Both the position numbers and the translations under genes were made by a program. From Aneurinibacillus sp. Ricciae_BoGa-3 (GTDB taxonomy: Bacteria; Bacillota; Bacilli; Aneurinibacillales; Aneurinibacillaceae), in the NCBI RefSeq assembly GCF_028421645.1, contig NZ_CP116887.1, positions 560,001 through 624,000 on the forward strand: a stretch of DNA of 64,000 nt, written 5' to 3'. Under the pieces are notes generated by a model that did no database searches, was not told where the DNA came from, and worked only from the letters and a program-made list of their open reading frames with translations. Positions 37,059 through 48,684 of the stretch are shown piece by piece; within the stretch, counting starts at the first letter, position 1, and every line of letters starts with the position of its first letter.

Positions 37059-37751
37059 ATGAATTGTGCAGTAGTCGTCTTTCCGGGTTCGAATTGTGAT
37101 ATTGACATGTACAAAGCAGTAGAAGACTGCCTGCAGCAGCCGGTTGAATATGTCTGGTATACCAATTCTGATTTTTCGAAGTTTGATTGTATTTTTCTTC
37201 CGGGCGGATTTTCTTATGGGGATTATCTTCGTCCAGGCGCGATGGCAAGTCTTGCTCCAGCTATGGATGGCATTAAAAAAGCTGCTAGTGAAGGCAAACT
37301 TGTGATGGGAATATGCAACGGTTTTCAGATGCTAACGGAAGCCCGCCTGCTTCCGGGAGCGCTGCGCCGCAATGACCATTTGAAGTTCCGCTGTGAAATC
37401 ACCAGGCTTCGCGTAGAAAACAGCGGCACCATCTTTACATCTGAATATGAGGAAGATGAAATCATCAATATTCCGATTGCCCACGGCGACGGGAATTATT
37501 ATTGCGATGAACAGACGTTGTCTGAACTGAGCGCAAATAACCAGATTGTTTTTCGCTATGCAGAAGAAAACCCAAATGGATCTGTTGACAATATTGCCGG
37601 AATTATAAATAAAGAGGGCAACGTACTGGGGATGATGCCGCATCCGGAGCGCGCGGTGCACGAATGGCTGGGTTCTGATGATGGCAAGCGGATGTTTGCT
37701 TCGATTTTACACAACTGGAGGGAGAAAAACGGTGCAGCACAAAGAGCCTAA
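37059..37751 (+). CDS. purQ: FGAM synthase glutaminase subunit PurQ
   Basis: Class I glutamine amidotransferase that supplies ammonia to PurL. Catalytic cysteine in GICNGFQML and His/Glu in [10 protein letters not shown]-terminal [10 protein letters not shown]. 230 residues. The start is three bases after the purS stop with GGAGG upstream. Overlaps purL by 20 bases. Confidence 0.98.
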   Translation: MNCAVVVFPGSNCDIDMYKAVEDCLQQPVEYVWYTNSDFSKFDCIFLPGGFSYGDYLRPGAMASLAPAMDGIKKAASEGKLVMGICNGFQMLTEARLLPGALRRNDHLKFRCEITRLRVENSGTIFTSEYEEDEIINIPIAHGDGNYYCDEQTLSELSANNQIVFRYAEENPNGSVDNIAGIINKEGNVLGMMPHPERAVHEWLGSDDGKRMFASILHNWREKNGAAQRA

Positions 37752-39960
37752 TGCACAGCAGATAGCTGAGGAGAAAATTTACCGCCAGATGGGACTCACC
37801 GATGCAGAGTTTGACAAAGTCATTGAAATACTCGGACGTAAACCGAATTATACGGAAACCGGGTTGTTCAGTGTTATGTGGTCCGAGCATTGCAGCTACA
37901 AGAACTCCAAGCCTGTATTGCGCCGTTTTCCAACGAAAGGCCCGCGCGTCCTGCAGGGTCCTGGAGAAGGCGCTGGCATTGTGGACATCGGCGACAATCA
38001 AGCGGTTGTATTTAAAGTTGAAAGCCACAACCATCCATCGGCTGTAGAACCGTACCAGGGCGCCGCAACCGGTGTTGGCGGTATTATCCGCGATGTATTT
38101 TCAATGGGAGCACGTCCAATTGCCATGCTTAACTCCCTGCGTTTCGGTGAATTAGATAACGCGCGGGTCAAATATTTATTTGAGCATGTAGTAGCAGGAA
38201 TTGCTGGGTATGGCAACTGTATGGGTATTCCAACCGTTGGCGGTGAAGTCGTATTTGATCCGTGTTATGAGGGCAATCCGCTCGTGAACGCGATGTGTGT
38301 AGGCCTTATTGATCACGACAAAATCCAAAAAGGCGTGGCTAAGGGAATCGGAAATCCTGTCATGTATGTAGGCGCTGCAACAGGCCGGGACGGCATTCAC
38401 GGCGCCACATTTGCTTCTGAAGAGTTAAGCGAAGAGTCGGAGGCCAAACGTCCGGCTGTACAGGTAGGCGATCCATTTATGGAGAAGCTGCTTCTGGAAG
38501 CCTGCCTGGAGTTAATTGAGACGGGTGCAGTTGCCGGCATTCAGGATATGGGCGCAGCAGGCCTTACATCTTCCAGTGCAGAGATGGCCAGTAAAGCAGG
38601 AAACGGGATTGAACTGAATCTGGATCTCTTGCCGCAGCGGGAAAAAGGCATGACGCCGTATGAAATGATGCTTTCTGAATCGCAGGAGCGGATGCTGGTC
38701 GTCGTGGAAAAGGGACGCGAGGCGGAAGTGGAAGCGGTATTTACGAAATGGGGCCTGCATGCCGTGGTGATTGGCCGTGTGACCGATGATGGCAAACTTC
38801 GCCTTCTTCATGAAGGTCAAGTGGCCGCTGAAGTTCCAGTAGACAGCCTGGCTGAAGATGCGCCTGTGTATCACAAGCCATCAGCGGAACCTTCCTACTA
38901 CGGAGAGTTTGCAGAAACCGACACGTTAGCTATTGAAGAGCCTGCAGATTACAAAGAAGCTCTGCTGGGCGTACTTTCTGCACCTACAGTGGCAAGCAAA
39001 GAATGGGTATATTCGCAGTATGATTACATGGTTCGGACGAATACGGCTGTTCGGCCTGGTTCGGATGCTGCTGTTATAGCGATTCGGGGCACACGCAAAG
39101 CCTTAGCGATGAGCATCGACTGCAACGGGCGTTACGTTTACCTGGATCCGCAGGTTGGCGGAGCGATCGCAGTAGCTGAATCGGCCCGCAATGTCGTCTG
39201 CTCAGGCGCGGAGCCGCTCGCGATTACCGATTGCCTCAACTTTGGCAGCCCGGAAAAACCTGAAATCTTCTGGCAGTTTGAGAAAGCTGTGGATGGAATG
39301 AGTGAAGCCTGCCTGAAACTGGGCACGCCGGTTATTGGCGGAAACGTGAGCCTTTATAATGAAACAGTCGGCGAGGCGATTTATCCAACGCCTGTCGTCG
39401 GGATGGTTGGATTAGTTCATGATACGGACCATATCACCACACAGAATTTCAAGAATGCCGGTGATGTTATTTTCCTGCTGGGTGAAACAAAAGCGGAAAT
39501 TGGCGGTTCGGAGTATCAGAAATACGTGACGGGCTCGATCAGCGGCCGTCCGCCACAGATTAATCTCGAAATAGAGCACGCTCTTCAGCACACAGTTTTA
39601 ACCGCCATCCAGAACGGATGGGTGGCTTCAGCCCATGACTTGGCGGAAGGCGGCCTGGCCTCTGCCCTTGTTGAATCGAGTGAACATGGGCTTGGCGCCA
39701 AGATTGACTGGACCATTGATCTGCGGCCGGATTTTGCCCTTTTTAGCGAATCGCAGTCCCGTATTCTTGTCAGCGTGAAGCCGGAGCACGCCTCCGGGCT
39801 TGCTGCCCTTGCACAGGCCAACGGCATGATGTGCACACAGCTCGGACAGGTCGGCGGAAATGGGACACACATCGCGATCAATGGACAAGAGGTTATTAGC
39901 GCACCGGTATCTGATTTCAAAAAGGCGTGGAAGGATGCGATCGCATGTCAGATGGCATGA
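37732..39960 (+). CDS. purL: FGAM synthase large subunit PurL
   Basis: ATP-dependent amidation of FGAR to FGAM. This is the short Gram-positive type (742 residues) that needs PurQ and PurS. Motifs [33 protein letters not shown] and [16 protein letters not shown] are present. GTG 37732 follows GGAGGGAG; the upstream extension reading lies in purQ. Overlaps the start of purF. Confidence 0.98.
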   Translation: MQHKEPNAQQIAEEKIYRQMGLTDAEFDKVIEILGRKPNYTETGLFSVMWSEHCSYKNSKPVLRRFPTKGPRVLQGPGEGAGIVDIGDNQAVVFKVESHNHPSAVEPYQGAATGVGGIIRDVFSMGARPIAMLNSLRFGELDNARVKYLFEHVVAGIAGYGNCMGIPTVGGEVVFDPCYEGNPLVNAMCVGLIDHDKIQKGVAKGIGNPVMYVGAATGRDGIHGATFASEELSEESEAKRPAVQVGDPFMEKLLLEACLELIETGAVAGIQDMGAAGLTSSSAEMASKAGNGIELNLDLLPQREKGMTPYEMMLSESQERMLVVVEKGREAEVEAVFTKWGLHAVVIGRVTDDGKLRLLHEGQVAAEVPVDSLAEDAPVYHKPSAEPSYYGEFAETDTLAIEEPADYKEALLGVLSAPTVASKEWVYSQYDYMVRTNTAVRPGSDAAVIAIRGTRKALAMSIDCNGRYVYLDPQVGGAIAVAESARNVVCSGAEPLAITDCLNFGSPEKPEIFWQFEKAVDGMSEACLKLGTPVIGGNVSLYNETVGEAIYPTPVVGMVGLVHDTDHITTQNFKNAGDVIFLLGETKAEIGGSEYQKYVTGSISGRPPQINLEIEHALQHTVLTAIQNGWVASAHDLAEGGLASALVESSEHGLGAKIDWTIDLRPDFALFSESQSRILVSVKPEHASGLAALAQANGMMCTQLGQVGGNGTHIAINGQEVISAPVSDFKKAWKDAIACQMA

Positions 39961-41375
39961 ACAGAGAGCACGACGATTTGTGGGATAAGTTAAATGAAGA
40001 ATGTGGGGTTTTCGGGGTGTATAACCACCCTGATTCTCCCCAGTTAACCTATTATGGCATCCATGCGCTTCAGCACCGTGGCCAGGAAAGCGCAGGTATT
40101 TGCGCTTCAGATGGTGAAAGGTTCACGTATCACAGAGGGATGGGACTCGTGACAGAAGCGTTCAGCAATGATGAGCTTAGCAAGATATTTGGCAGGACTG
40201 CGATCGGCCATGTCCGCTATACGACTGCGGGAGACAGCCGAATTGAAAATGCCCAGCCGCTTGTGTTTAAATACAACAACGGCAGCCTCGCGTTAGCACA
40301 CAATGGTAACCTGGTAAACGCAGAACAGGTCAGGCATCAATTGGAAAGACAGGGATCAATTTTTCAGACGACAAGTGATACGGAAGTAATAGCCCATCTC
40401 ATTGCACGATCGGGCTATGAAATAGAAGAAGCGGTTAGAGAATCTCTGCGGATGATTAAAGGAGCGTATGCTCTTTTGATTATGACGGAAGATAAACTTA
40501 TTGCAGCACTTGATCCAAACGGGCTTCGTCCACTTTCGCTTGGAAAACTGGGTGATGGGTATGTGCTCGCGTCGGAAACATGTGCATTTGAAGTAGTAGG
40601 GGCTTCCTACCTGCGCGAAGTAGAGCCGGGCGAAATGATTATCATTGACGAGAATGGGATTCGCTCTGAACGTTTCAGCGGCCAGACGCAGCGTTCCATC
40701 TGTTCTTTTGAATACATTTATTTCGCGCGCCCTGACAGCGATATCGACGGCATTAACGTACACCAGGCACGTAAAGAGCTTGGCCGTATGCTTCAGAAGG
40801 AAGCGCCTATAGAAGCCGATGTGGTAACGGGCGTTCCAGATTCAAGCATTTCTGCGGCCATCGGCTATGCAGAAGCAGCGGGGCTTCCTTATGAACTGGG
40901 CCTGGTTAAAAACCGGTATGTTGGGCGGACTTTTATCCAGCCTAATCAGGAAATGAGGGCACGGGGCGTGCGCATGAAACTTAGCGCCGTTCGAAAAGTT
41001 GTGGAAGGCAAGCGCGTCGTCATGATTGATGATTCCATTGTGCGCGGCACAACAAGCGGGCGCATTGTCAGCATGCTGCGGGAGGCGGGCGCCAAAGAAG
41101 TGCACGTTCGCATTAGCTCTCCGCCGGTAAAAAATCCATGTTTCTACGGAATTGATACGTCCAGCCGGGAAGAATTGATTGCCGCTGATAAAACCGTTGA
41201 GGAAATCCGCGAGTTCATCGGCGCAGATTCGCTATACTTTCTATCGCCGGAGGGCATGATAGAAGCGATTGGCCGCCCTGATAATGAGCCCAATCGCGGG
41301 CACTGCCTGGCCTGTTTTAACGGATGCTACCCGACTGAAATCTACGAAGACACAAAGAACTGTGTGGCTAAATAG
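39945..41375 (+). CDS. purF: Amidophosphoribosyltransferase
   Basis: First committed step of purine synthesis, from PRPP and glutamine. A short propeptide precedes the catalytic cysteine of NEECGVFG (Cys20 if ATG 39945 is used; ATG 39957 is an alternative). The PRPP site [13 protein letters not shown] and the C-terminal cysteine pair in [10 protein letters not shown] suggest the iron-sulfur-containing B. subtilis type. 476 residues. AAGGA precedes ATG 39945. Confidence 0.98.
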   Translation: MSDGMNREHDDLWDKLNEECGVFGVYNHPDSPQLTYYGIHALQHRGQESAGICASDGERFTYHRGMGLVTEAFSNDELSKIFGRTAIGHVRYTTAGDSRIENAQPLVFKYNNGSLALAHNGNLVNAEQVRHQLERQGSIFQTTSDTEVIAHLIARSGYEIEEAVRESLRMIKGAYALLIMTEDKLIAALDPNGLRPLSLGKLGDGYVLASETCAFEVVGASYLREVEPGEMIIIDENGIRSERFSGQTQRSICSFEYIYFARPDSDIDGINVHQARKELGRMLQKEAPIEADVVTGVPDSSISAAIGYAEAAGLPYELGLVKNRYVGRTFIQPNQEMRARGVRMKLSAVRKVVEGKRVVMIDDSIVRGTTSGRIVSMLREAGAKEVHVRISSPPVKNPCFYGIDTSSREELIAADKTVEEIREFIGADSLYFLSPEGMIEAIGRPDNEPNRGHCLACFNGCYPTEIYEDTKNCVAK

Positions 41376-41392
41376 CCTGGGGAGGAAATCTC

Positions 41393-42433
41393 ATGAGCGA
41401 AGCTTACAAAAAGGCGGGTGTCGATATTGACGCCGGCAATGAAGCCGTAGAGCGGATGAAGAAGCATGTCAAGCGTACCTTCCGCCCGGAGGTGCTCACA
41501 GACTTGGGCGGATTCGGGGCTTTATTTGGGCTGGACAGTAAGAAATATAAGAATCCCGTGCTTGTATCCGGAACAGATGGAGTTGGCACGAAGCTCAAGA
41601 TTGCCTTTAGCATGGACAAGCACGATACAATCGGGATCGATGCGGTCGCCATGTGTGTGAATGATATTGTTGTGCAAGGTGCGGAACCGCTGTTTTTCCT
41701 CGATTACCTTGCGTGCGGCAAGGTTGTGCCAGAGCGCATTGAAGCGATTGTAAAAGGGATCGCAGATGGCTGCGAACAGGCTGGCTGCGCATTAATTGGC
41801 GGTGAGACGGCAGAAATGCCGGGAATGTACCAGACGGATGAATATGACATCGCGGGCTTTAGTGTAGGCGCGGCGGATCGGGATCAAATCATTGACGGGA
41901 AAACAATTGAGCCGGGAGATGTACTGATCGGGATGGCATCCAGCGGAATCCACAGCAATGGCTTCTCCCTTGTGCGAAAAGTTCTGCTCGAAGATGCCGG
42001 GTTGTCGCTGGAAGATGAAGTAGAACAGCTTGAGAGCAGGCTGGGGGATGTGCTACTGACTCCGACTCGCATTTACGTAAAAGCTTGTTTAAAGCTGATG
42101 GAACAAGTCAAGGTGAAAGGCTTCGTCCATATTACAGGCGGCGGCTTCTACGACAACATTCCGCGTGTTCTTCCTGCCGATGTTTCGGCCAGAGTAGAGT
42201 TTGGGTCATGGCCGGTCCCCCCTGTATTTTCACTTATTCAGGATAAAGGAAGCATTTCTATGGCTGATATGTTTCGCACATTTAATATGGGTATAGGCAT
42301 GATTGCTGTGGTTAAGAATGAGGATACGGTGGAAGCGATTCGGATTCTTGAAGCAGCGGGCGAGAAAGCATACCTGCTTGGGCGCATTGTGCCAGGGCGT
42401 CGCAGCGTTGAGGTAGGCGGGGTGGCCCCATAA
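41393..42433 (+). CDS. purM: AIR synthetase
   Basis: Phosphoribosylformylglycinamidine cyclo-ligase, ATP-dependent ring closure to AIR. PurM-family motifs [49 protein letters not shown] and [13 protein letters not shown] are all present. 346 residues; GGGGAGG before the ATG; its TAA overlaps the purN ATG. Confidence 0.98.
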   Translation: MSEAYKKAGVDIDAGNEAVERMKKHVKRTFRPEVLTDLGGFGALFGLDSKKYKNPVLVSGTDGVGTKLKIAFSMDKHDTIGIDAVAMCVNDIVVQGAEPLFFLDYLACGKVVPERIEAIVKGIADGCEQAGCALIGGETAEMPGMYQTDEYDIAGFSVGAADRDQIIDGKTIEPGDVLIGMASSGIHSNGFSLVRKVLLEDAGLSLEDEVEQLESRLGDVLLTPTRIYVKACLKLMEQVKVKGFVHITGGGFYDNIPRVLPADVSARVEFGSWPVPPVFSLIQDKGSISMADMFRTFNMGIGMIAVVKNEDTVEAIRILEAAGEKAYLLGRIVPGRRSVEVGGVAP

Positions 42434-43017
42434 TGAAAATTGCAGTGTTTGCTTCAGGCAGCGGCTCCAATTTTGCTGAGATCGTGGAGGCGATTCGCAA
42501 GCAAACTCTAACAGATGTGGAAGTGGCGCTCCTCGTATGTGACAAGCCCGGCGCCCATGTTACCAATCGAGCCGCCGGCTACGGTATTCCGTTCTTCGCG
42601 TTTAACCCGAAAGAATATGCGGATAAGGCCGCCTATGAAGTGGAAATCCTAACGCGGTTAGAGGAGCGTGGCATTGAGCTCGTCGTGCTTGCGGGGTATA
42701 TGCGCTTGATCGGGGATACGCTGCTACAAGCTTATGGCGGGCGCATTATTAACCTTCATCCCTCCCTGCTTCCAGCTTTCCCGGGAAAAGATGCAATTGG
42801 GCAGGCGCTGCGTGCCGGTGTTAAAATAACTGGGATAACGGTTCATTTTGTAGATGAAGGATTGGATAGCGGCCCGATTATTGCTCAGCGCCCAATTCCG
42901 GTACAACCTGGCGATACAGACCAGCTGCTTGCAGCCCGGATCCACGAAGAGGAACACAGGCTGCTGCCTGAAGTGATCCAGTCCATTGCAAGCGGCCATG
43001 TGCGTCTTGGCGTATAA
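42433..43017 (+). CDS. purN: GAR transformylase PurN
   Basis: Formyl transfer from 10-formyltetrahydrofolate to GAR. N-terminal IAVFASGSGSNF, folate site motif RIINLHPSLLPAFPGKDA with catalytic Asn-His, and VHFVDEGLDSGPIIAQ with aspartate. 194 residues. Starts within the last codon of purM, so coupled. Confidence 0.98.
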   Translation: MKIAVFASGSGSNFAEIVEAIRKQTLTDVEVALLVCDKPGAHVTNRAAGYGIPFFAFNPKEYADKAAYEVEILTRLEERGIELVVLAGYMRLIGDTLLQAYGGRIINLHPSLLPAFPGKDAIGQALRAGVKITGITVHFVDEGLDSGPIIAQRPIPVQPGDTDQLLAARIHEEEHRLLPEVIQSIASGHVRLGV

Positions 43018-43071
43018 GAGGGTTCTTACACGTTGCGACATATTTCACGAACAGAGGAGAGCGGAAAAATC

Positions 43072-44613
43072 ATGATTCCAGTGAAACGCGCGCTCATTAG
43101 CGTATCAGATAAAACAGGTGTTGTTGAATTCGCACAACAGCTGGATAAGTTAGGGATAGAGATTGTTTCAACAGGCGGCACTTCCAAGCTGCTAAAGGAA
43201 GCCGGTGTGAATGTCATAGGCATATCTGAGGTAACCGGTTTTCCGGAGATTATGGACGGGCGTGTAAAAACCCTGCACCCGAACATTCATGGCGGGCTTC
43301 TAGCCGTTCGCGATAATGAAAAACATATGCAGCAGCTAGCCGAGCATCAAATCACTCCGATTGAACTCGTAGTGGTGAACCTGTATCCCTTTAAACAAAC
43401 CATCAGCAAGCCGGGAACTGACTTTGCAGAAGCTATTGAAAACATTGATATCGGTGGGCCGACGATGCTACGCTCCGCGGCTAAGAACCATGCATTTGTA
43501 ACGGTGGTTGTTGACGCTGCCGATTACGGTACGGTACTTGAGGAAATACAGGCAGGCGGTGTGCGTGATGAGACGCGGCGCAAATTAGCAGCAAAAGTTT
43601 TCCGGCATACCGCAGCATATGATGCTTTAATTTCGCAATACTTATCCGAGCACGCGGGCGAAGATATGCCGGAGACTTATACCGTTACATACGAGAAAGT
43701 CCAGGATTTACGCTATGGAGAAAATCCGCACCAGGAAGCTGCCTTTTACCGCGCTCCGCTGGCAGTGGAAGGCAACATGGCTACGGCAAAGCAACTTCAT
43801 GGCAAGGAGCTTTCCTACAACAATATTAATGACGGCAATGCAGCCCTTGGCATTGTAAAAGAATTCAACCAGCCGGCAGTCGTAGCGGTTAAGCATACGA
43901 ATCCGTGCGGTGTCGGCATTGGCGAAACCATTTATGAAGCGTACCAGAAAGCGTATGAGTCTGATCCGGTCTCGATTTTTGGCGGAATTATTGCAGCCAA
44001 TCGGACGATTGACAGGGAAACAGCTCTTGCCTTAAAAGAAATTTTCCTTGAGATTATTATGGCCCCTGGATTTACCGATGAAGCGCTTGAAATTCTGCAA
44101 GCAAAGAAAAATCTGCGTCTGCTTGAGCTCGGAGATGTTAGTGCGAAACACAGCGCGGACTATAAGCTAACGAGCGTTGAAGGCGGCATGCTGATCCAGT
44201 CGGAAGATGTGAAGCAGATTACGGAGCAGGACTTAACCGTTGTAACTGACCGCAAGCCGACGGCAGAGGAAATCGAGCAGCTTCTTTTCTCCTGGAAAAT
44301 TGTAAAGCATGTGAAATCCAATGCGATTGTTTTGTGCCGGGACAATATGACAATCGGTGTCGGAGCAGGCCAGATGAACCGTGTCGGATCGGCGCGCATT
44401 GCGATTGAACAGGCTGGCGACAAAGCGAAGGGAAGTGTGATGGCTTCGGATGCGTTCTTCCCAATGCCTGATACGCTGGAGGAAGCGGTTAAAGCCGGTA
44501 TTACCGCGATTATCCAGCCTGGCGGCTCCATTCGGGATGAAGATTCCATTAAAGTGGCGAATGAACACGGCATCGCCATGGTGTTTACAGGGGTACGGCA
44601 TTTTAAACACTGA
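43072..44613 (+). CDS. purH: AICAR transformylase / IMP cyclohydrolase
   Basis: Bifunctional enzyme for the last two steps to IMP. The N-terminal cyclohydrolase domain has [15 protein letters not shown] and [17 protein letters not shown]; the transformylase domain has KHTNPCGVG and [12 protein letters not shown] 43072 after AGAGGAGAG gives 513 residues, typical; the longer ORF start at 43033 overlaps the intergenic spacer. Confidence 0.98.
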   Translation: MIPVKRALISVSDKTGVVEFAQQLDKLGIEIVSTGGTSKLLKEAGVNVIGISEVTGFPEIMDGRVKTLHPNIHGGLLAVRDNEKHMQQLAEHQITPIELVVVNLYPFKQTISKPGTDFAEAIENIDIGGPTMLRSAAKNHAFVTVVVDAADYGTVLEEIQAGGVRDETRRKLAAKVFRHTAAYDALISQYLSEHAGEDMPETYTVTYEKVQDLRYGENPHQEAAFYRAPLAVEGNMATAKQLHGKELSYNNINDGNAALGIVKEFNQPAVVAVKHTNPCGVGIGETIYEAYQKAYESDPVSIFGGIIAANRTIDRETALALKEIFLEIIMAPGFTDEALEILQAKKNLRLLELGDVSAKHSADYKLTSVEGGMLIQSEDVKQITEQDLTVVTDRKPTAEEIEQLLFSWKIVKHVKSNAIVLCRDNMTIGVGAGQMNRVGSARIAIEQAGDKAKGSVMASDAFFPMPDTLEEAVKAGITAIIQPGGSIRDEDSIKVANEHGIAMVFTGVRHFKH

Positions 44614-44681
44614 CAAAAAACTCAAGACTCGCGGGTGGCAAAACATCGCTTATTTATGGTAGTGAGAAGGAGGAGAACTGG

Positions 44682-45968
44682 ATGAAGGTGCTCGTAGTTG
44701 GAAGCGGCGGGCGCGAACACGCCCTCGTATGGAAGCTTAACCAGAGCCCGCTTGTTAGCGAAGTATACTGTGCGCCAGGCAATGCTGGCATTGCGTCCAT
44801 CGCGCGGTGTGAAGCTATCGACACAGAAGATTTCGCGGGGCTGGCTGATTTGGTAAATCGCGAAGACATTGGAATGACCGTTATCGGTCCGGAAAATCCT
44901 CTTCTTGATGGCATTGTTGATTATTTCGAGGAGCGCGGGCTGCCTGTGTTTGGGCCGCGCAAAAATGCCGCACTCATTGAGGGCAGCAAGACATTTGCCA
45001 AGGATTTAATGAAGAAATACGGCATCCCAACAGGTGCATACCAATCTTTTACAGACTATGAAGAAGCGCTCGCCTACATCAAACAGCAAGGGGCACCAAT
45101 CGTCATCAAGGCTGATGGACTGGCTGCAGGTAAAGGCGTAGTGGTTGCTGCAACGCTTGAAGAAGCAGTGGATGCTATCCGGTATATGCTACAGGACGGC
45201 GCATTTGGCCAGGCAGGTTCTCAAGTGGTGGTGGAAGAATTCCTGCAAGGGGAAGAGATGACGATTCTTTCCTTTGTGGATGGCACAACGGTTATCCCTA
45301 TGGTGCCTTCCCAGGATCACAAGCCGGTCTTCAACGGCGATAAAGGCCCGAACACAGGTGGAATGGGCACGTATTCCCCGGTTCCCCATATTGATGAACA
45401 AGTGGTTCAAAAGGCAGTGGAAACGATTGTCAAGCCCACTGCCCGGGCTATGGTGCAAGAAGGGCGGCCTTTTCGGGGTATCTTATATACCGGATTGATG
45501 ATTACCGAAAAAGGCCCTATGGTTATCGAATACAACGCACGTTTTGGCGACCCGGAAACACAGGTGGTGCTGCCGCGGCTGAAAAGCGACCTGGCTGAAA
45601 TCTTTCTCGCTGTAATCGAAGGCAACCTTGACAAGCTTCCGACAATAGAGTGGCGGGAGGAAGCGGCCGTTTGCGTCGTCATGGCTTCAGGCGGTTACCC
45701 GGGCCCTTACGACAAGGGCCACGTCATTCAAGGTCTGCCGAATAACACGGATACCGTAACGGTTTTTCATGCTGGCACCGCCTCCAAAGATGGTGAGATC
45801 GTAACGGCAGGCGGGCGCGTGCTTGGCGTTACGGCAATAGGCAGCGATTTATATGAGGCCCAGGACCGGGCTTATACGGCCATCCGTTCGATTTCTTTTG
45901 ACGGGGCGCATTATCGCAGCGATATTGGAGATAAGGCGCTGCGTCAGGCAAAAAACAAAAGAGTTTAG
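44682..45968 (+). CDS. purD: GAR synthetase
   Basis: ATP-grasp ligase joining phosphoribosylamine and glycine. Motifs VLVVGSGGREHALVWK, IKADGLAAGKGVVVA and EYNARFGDPETQVVLPRL are present. 428 residues. AAGGAGGAG precedes the ATG. Last gene of the pur operon; convergent with the small minus-strand gene that follows. Confidence 0.98.
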   Translation: MKVLVVGSGGREHALVWKLNQSPLVSEVYCAPGNAGIASIARCEAIDTEDFAGLADLVNREDIGMTVIGPENPLLDGIVDYFEERGLPVFGPRKNAALIEGSKTFAKDLMKKYGIPTGAYQSFTDYEEALAYIKQQGAPIVIKADGLAAGKGVVVAATLEEAVDAIRYMLQDGAFGQAGSQVVVEEFLQGEEMTILSFVDGTTVIPMVPSQDHKPVFNGDKGPNTGGMGTYSPVPHIDEQVVQKAVETIVKPTARAMVQEGRPFRGILYTGLMITEKGPMVIEYNARFGDPETQVVLPRLKSDLAEIFLAVIEGNLDKLPTIEWREEAAVCVVMASGGYPGPYDKGHVIQGLPNNTDTVTVFHAGTASKDGEIVTAGGRVLGVTAIGSDLYEAQDRAYTAIRSISFDGAHYRSDIGDKALRQAKNKRV

Positions 45969-45972
45969 CCGA

Positions 45973-46104
45973 TCATGATTTATAGCGGCTGCGTGATTTA
46001 TCTTTATACTTAGCCCACAGGTATGCGACGATGGCAATCGTAGCCGCAACCGTTAGGATAACATAGAATCTGTCGCTAAAAACTTCCCACAGCAATCGGT
46101 TCAT
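45973..46104 (-). CDS. Small single-pass membrane protein, 43 residues
   Basis: Begins MNRLLWEVFSDRFYVIL, has one membrane helix (about residues 13-31) and a basic tail ending SRSRYKS. A strong AAAAGGAGG lies nine bases before the ATG. No family recognised. It faces purD tail to tail with four bases between the stops. Confidence 0.7.
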   Translation of the reverse strand: MNRLLWEVFSDRFYVILTVAATIAIVAYLWAKYKDKSRSRYKS

Positions 46105-46122
46105 ACTGCGACCTCCTTTTTA

Positions 46123-46159
46123 CAGGCATACTCGTGTACTCGCGAGCATGCCTGTTTTT
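46123..46159 (+). terminator. Hairpin beyond the pur operon, terminator-like
   Basis: CAGGCAT / ATGCCTG with an inner CTCG/CGAG pair, followed by TTTTT on the plus strand. It would stop pur read-through after the small minus-strand gene and also lies just before that gene's ribosome binding site. Confidence 0.65.
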
Positions 46160-46213
46160 AGTTCTGGTATACATAGTATATTTGGCTTCAAAGGATTAAA
46201 CTTCTTTTCTGCT

Positions 46214-46404
46214 GGGACCGATAGGTCCCTTTCTCTTTTGATATGGAAAGTTTATGTGCTTCACAGTGTTGCAGTGCCTTGAGCGATTTTTTAAATGGGA
46301 CCTTCGGTCCCGAATCACCCAAGAAAAACATCGTGAGACGCAGCGGCCGTAAAAACCTTATGAGGGGAAAGGAGAGGGCGGTATGGCCTGCGATGTTTTT
46401 CTCA
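46214..46404. repeat. Dispersed structured repeat D, short copy
   Basis: Matches 3733-4068 but lacks about 140 bases. It contains GGGACC-GATA-GGTCCC and GGGACC-TTC-GGTCCC hairpins and the inverted pair AAGAAAAACATCG / CGATGTTTTTCTC with inner CGCAGCGGCC/GGCC-TGCG pairing. As with the first copy, its right edge meets the stop codon of a minus-strand gene, here the DUF2892-like one. Confidence 0.78.
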
Positions 46405-46668
46405 TGAACGATTCCGTGCATATCTTGCAATGCGGTACGGCTTTTTACCCGGATTATACGAGTCAATTCGCGTATCGATCTGCAATACGGCAAGCATCGG
46501 GCAATATCTCACAATACCTTCGGCCACCTTCATGGCGAATAGGACGGCCCACATAATAGGGGATATGTTCTGTGGTTTCCGTACAATGCGGGCTGTTACC
46601 CAGGCCAGGCCAGCTAATCCGATTACAATTCTAATCATGGCATCAATCGTTCCAACGTTTTTTCTCAT
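46402..46668 (-). CDS. YgaP/DUF2892-like small membrane protein
   Basis: 88 residues starting MRKNVGTIDAMIRIVIGLAG, with two membrane segments and RYCPMLAVL, the pattern of the DUF2892 family. ATG 46668 follows GGGAGGA; a longer start at 46686 lacks one. Function unknown; a rhodanese-like domain found fused in some relatives is absent. Confidence 0.85.
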   Translation of the reverse strand: MRKNVGTIDAMIRIVIGLAGLAWVTARIVRKPQNISPIMWAVLFAMKVAEGIVRYCPMLAVLQIDTRIDSYNPGKKPYRIARYARNRS

Positions 46669-46752
46669 AAGTGTTCCTCCCTGCATTAAGCTAGATAAGA
46701 TGACAAAATTTTTTCACAATGTTACGATTAAATAAAAAGGAGAGACTCAGGC

Positions 46753-48531
46753 ATGATACGAAAACCGCTTCGCCCGCTTGGTTCGGAAGGCATCAGAATG
46801 TTAATGGATGTATCACGCAGGCTGCAGCCGGCAACAACATGGATTAAAGACGCACGTGTATTAAACGTGTACACTGGGGAGGTTCTAAGGCAGCAGGTTT
46901 CTTTATATAACGATCGAATCGCCTATGTCGGCGAAAAGGAACCGCTTATAGACGAGAACACACTTATCATTGAAGCCGAGCCGTATGTTCTTGTTCCCGG
47001 ATACATCGAACCACACTCCCATCCTTTTCAGTTTTATAATGTCAAAACGCTCGGAGAATATGCATTAACCCGCGGAACAACTTCCATTATGATGGACACG
47101 ATGGTTTTTCATAATACGCTCAAGTTAGAACATGTATTGAAAATAATGGATTACAGTATGCAGCTACCTGTGAAAAATTTCTGGTGGGCCAAGCTTGATC
47201 CCCAATCCAGAAACCCGGAACTGATTAAACGCTACACAGTTGATAATATCCGGGCCATCATGGAGCACCCAAGAACCATTCAGGCGGGCGAGCTGACCGA
47301 TTGGGTACCATTGCTTGAGGGAGATGATGTGCAGGTTGAAGGGATGCGCCTGGCAAAAGAATACGGTCTGCGGGTAGAGGGGCATCACCCTGGAGCATCG
47401 ACGGAAACGTTGAATGCGGTTACAGCTGCTGGCGTAACCGCCTGTCATGAAGCCATGACCGGCGAAGAGGTGGTGCGGCGGCTGCGTCTTGGATTGTACG
47501 CACACTTGCGCCATTCTTCCATCCGGCCTGATGTTCCAAAGCTAGTCTCTGATTTGCTCAAAGAAGATATTCGCTCATGGGAGCGCATTATGTTCACAAC
47601 GGATGGTTCAACGCCGCCCTTTCTGGAGCACGGCGTAACGGATTACTTGTTAAAGCTGGCCATGGACGAAGGGCTTGATCCGGCAGTCGCTTACCGACTG
47701 GCTACGCTCAATCCGGCTGTCTATTACGGGCTGGATGATGAAATAGGCGGAATCGCCCCCGGTAGAATTGCGGATATTTTGTTTCTCCGCGATCTTAAGG
47801 ATCCCACACCGGTAAAGGTAATGGTTAACGGTGAAATACATAGTGAAGAAGGAAAGCTAGTGCATCCTTTTCCAGAAGCAGACTGGGAGAGTTGGGGGCT
47901 ATCATCGATTGACGGCAGTTGGCATGCAGATGCAGGTTGGTTTCAAATTAAGGCAGAAGCAGAAGAAGAAGGGTTTCCGGTCATTCGCATGCTGAATGCG
48001 GTTATTACTAAATGTAATAATGAGATACTACCGGTTTCCAACGGTAACATTGACATAAAGGATAAAGAGTTTTACCAGTATGTAGCTGCTATCGACAGGA
48101 GCGGCAAGAGGGTGAGCTCCGGGGTTGTCCGTGGGTTTGCCCGCACAATTGGCGCCATTGCCAGCACCTACACAGCTTCAGGAGATATTCTTGTTATTGG
48201 TGATCATCCGGAGGAAATGGCGCAAGCAGTAAACCAGGCAATCAAGATAGGCGGCGGGATTGTGATGGTAGAAAACGGCGAGGTTTTGTATGCTCTTTCC
48301 CTTCCTCTGGGTGGATTTATGACCGATTATCCGATGAATCAGGTGATTCGGGAATCCAAACAACTCGTCGCCCTGCTTCGTGAGAGGGGGCACAAACATA
48401 TCGATCCGATTTATTCCCTGCTCTTTATGACCGCATTCCATCTGCCGGCTGTACGGCTGGCTGCAGAGGGAGTGATGGACGTAAAAACAGGTGAAATTAT
48501 TTTTCCGGCGAAAGAATTAACTCCGCTTTAA
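46753..48531 (+). CDS. Adenine deaminase-like amidohydrolase (YerA type)
   Basis: 592-residue amidohydrolase-superfamily protein related to adenine deaminase, which makes hypoxanthine for purine salvage. The metal-binding motif reads EPHSHPFQF rather than the usual DxHxHIESS, as in the YerA subgroup; MFTTDGSTPP and LNPAVYYGLDDEIGGIAPG fit the family. AAGGAGAG precedes the ATG. In B. subtilis yerA also lies close downstream of purD. True substrate is uncertain. Confidence 0.88.
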   Translation: MIRKPLRPLGSEGIRMLMDVSRRLQPATTWIKDARVLNVYTGEVLRQQVSLYNDRIAYVGEKEPLIDENTLIIEAEPYVLVPGYIEPHSHPFQFYNVKTLGEYALTRGTTSIMMDTMVFHNTLKLEHVLKIMDYSMQLPVKNFWWAKLDPQSRNPELIKRYTVDNIRAIMEHPRTIQAGELTDWVPLLEGDDVQVEGMRLAKEYGLRVEGHHPGASTETLNAVTAAGVTACHEAMTGEEVVRRLRLGLYAHLRHSSIRPDVPKLVSDLLKEDIRSWERIMFTTDGSTPPFLEHGVTDYLLKLAMDEGLDPAVAYRLATLNPAVYYGLDDEIGGIAPGRIADILFLRDLKDPTPVKVMVNGEIHSEEGKLVHPFPEADWESWGLSSIDGSWHADAGWFQIKAEAEEEGFPVIRMLNAVITKCNNEILPVSNGNIDIKDKEFYQYVAAIDRSGKRVSSGVVRGFARTIGAIASTYTASGDILVIGDHPEEMAQAVNQAIKIGGGIVMVENGEVLYALSLPLGGFMTDYPMNQVIRESKQLVALLRERGHKHIDPIYSLLFMTAFHLPAVRLAAEGVMDVKTGEIIFPAKELTPL

Positions 48532-48626
48532 TGCTTTTATGCATTATCGAAACTAAGCACATATACACGCATAAAATATTGATCAAACTAAGGTTGCCCG
48601 GTTACACCATCTCTAAGCGACAAAAA

Positions 48627-48672
48627 GAGCACTTTTTTCATTCGTCAATCGGATGATCAATGTGCTTTTTTT
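48627..48672 (+). terminator. Possible terminator after the deaminase-like gene
   Basis: AGCAC ... GTGCT arms with seven T following, and inner CATTC/GGATG pairing. Confidence 0.45.
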
Positions 48673-48684
48673 ATACGTATTGAT

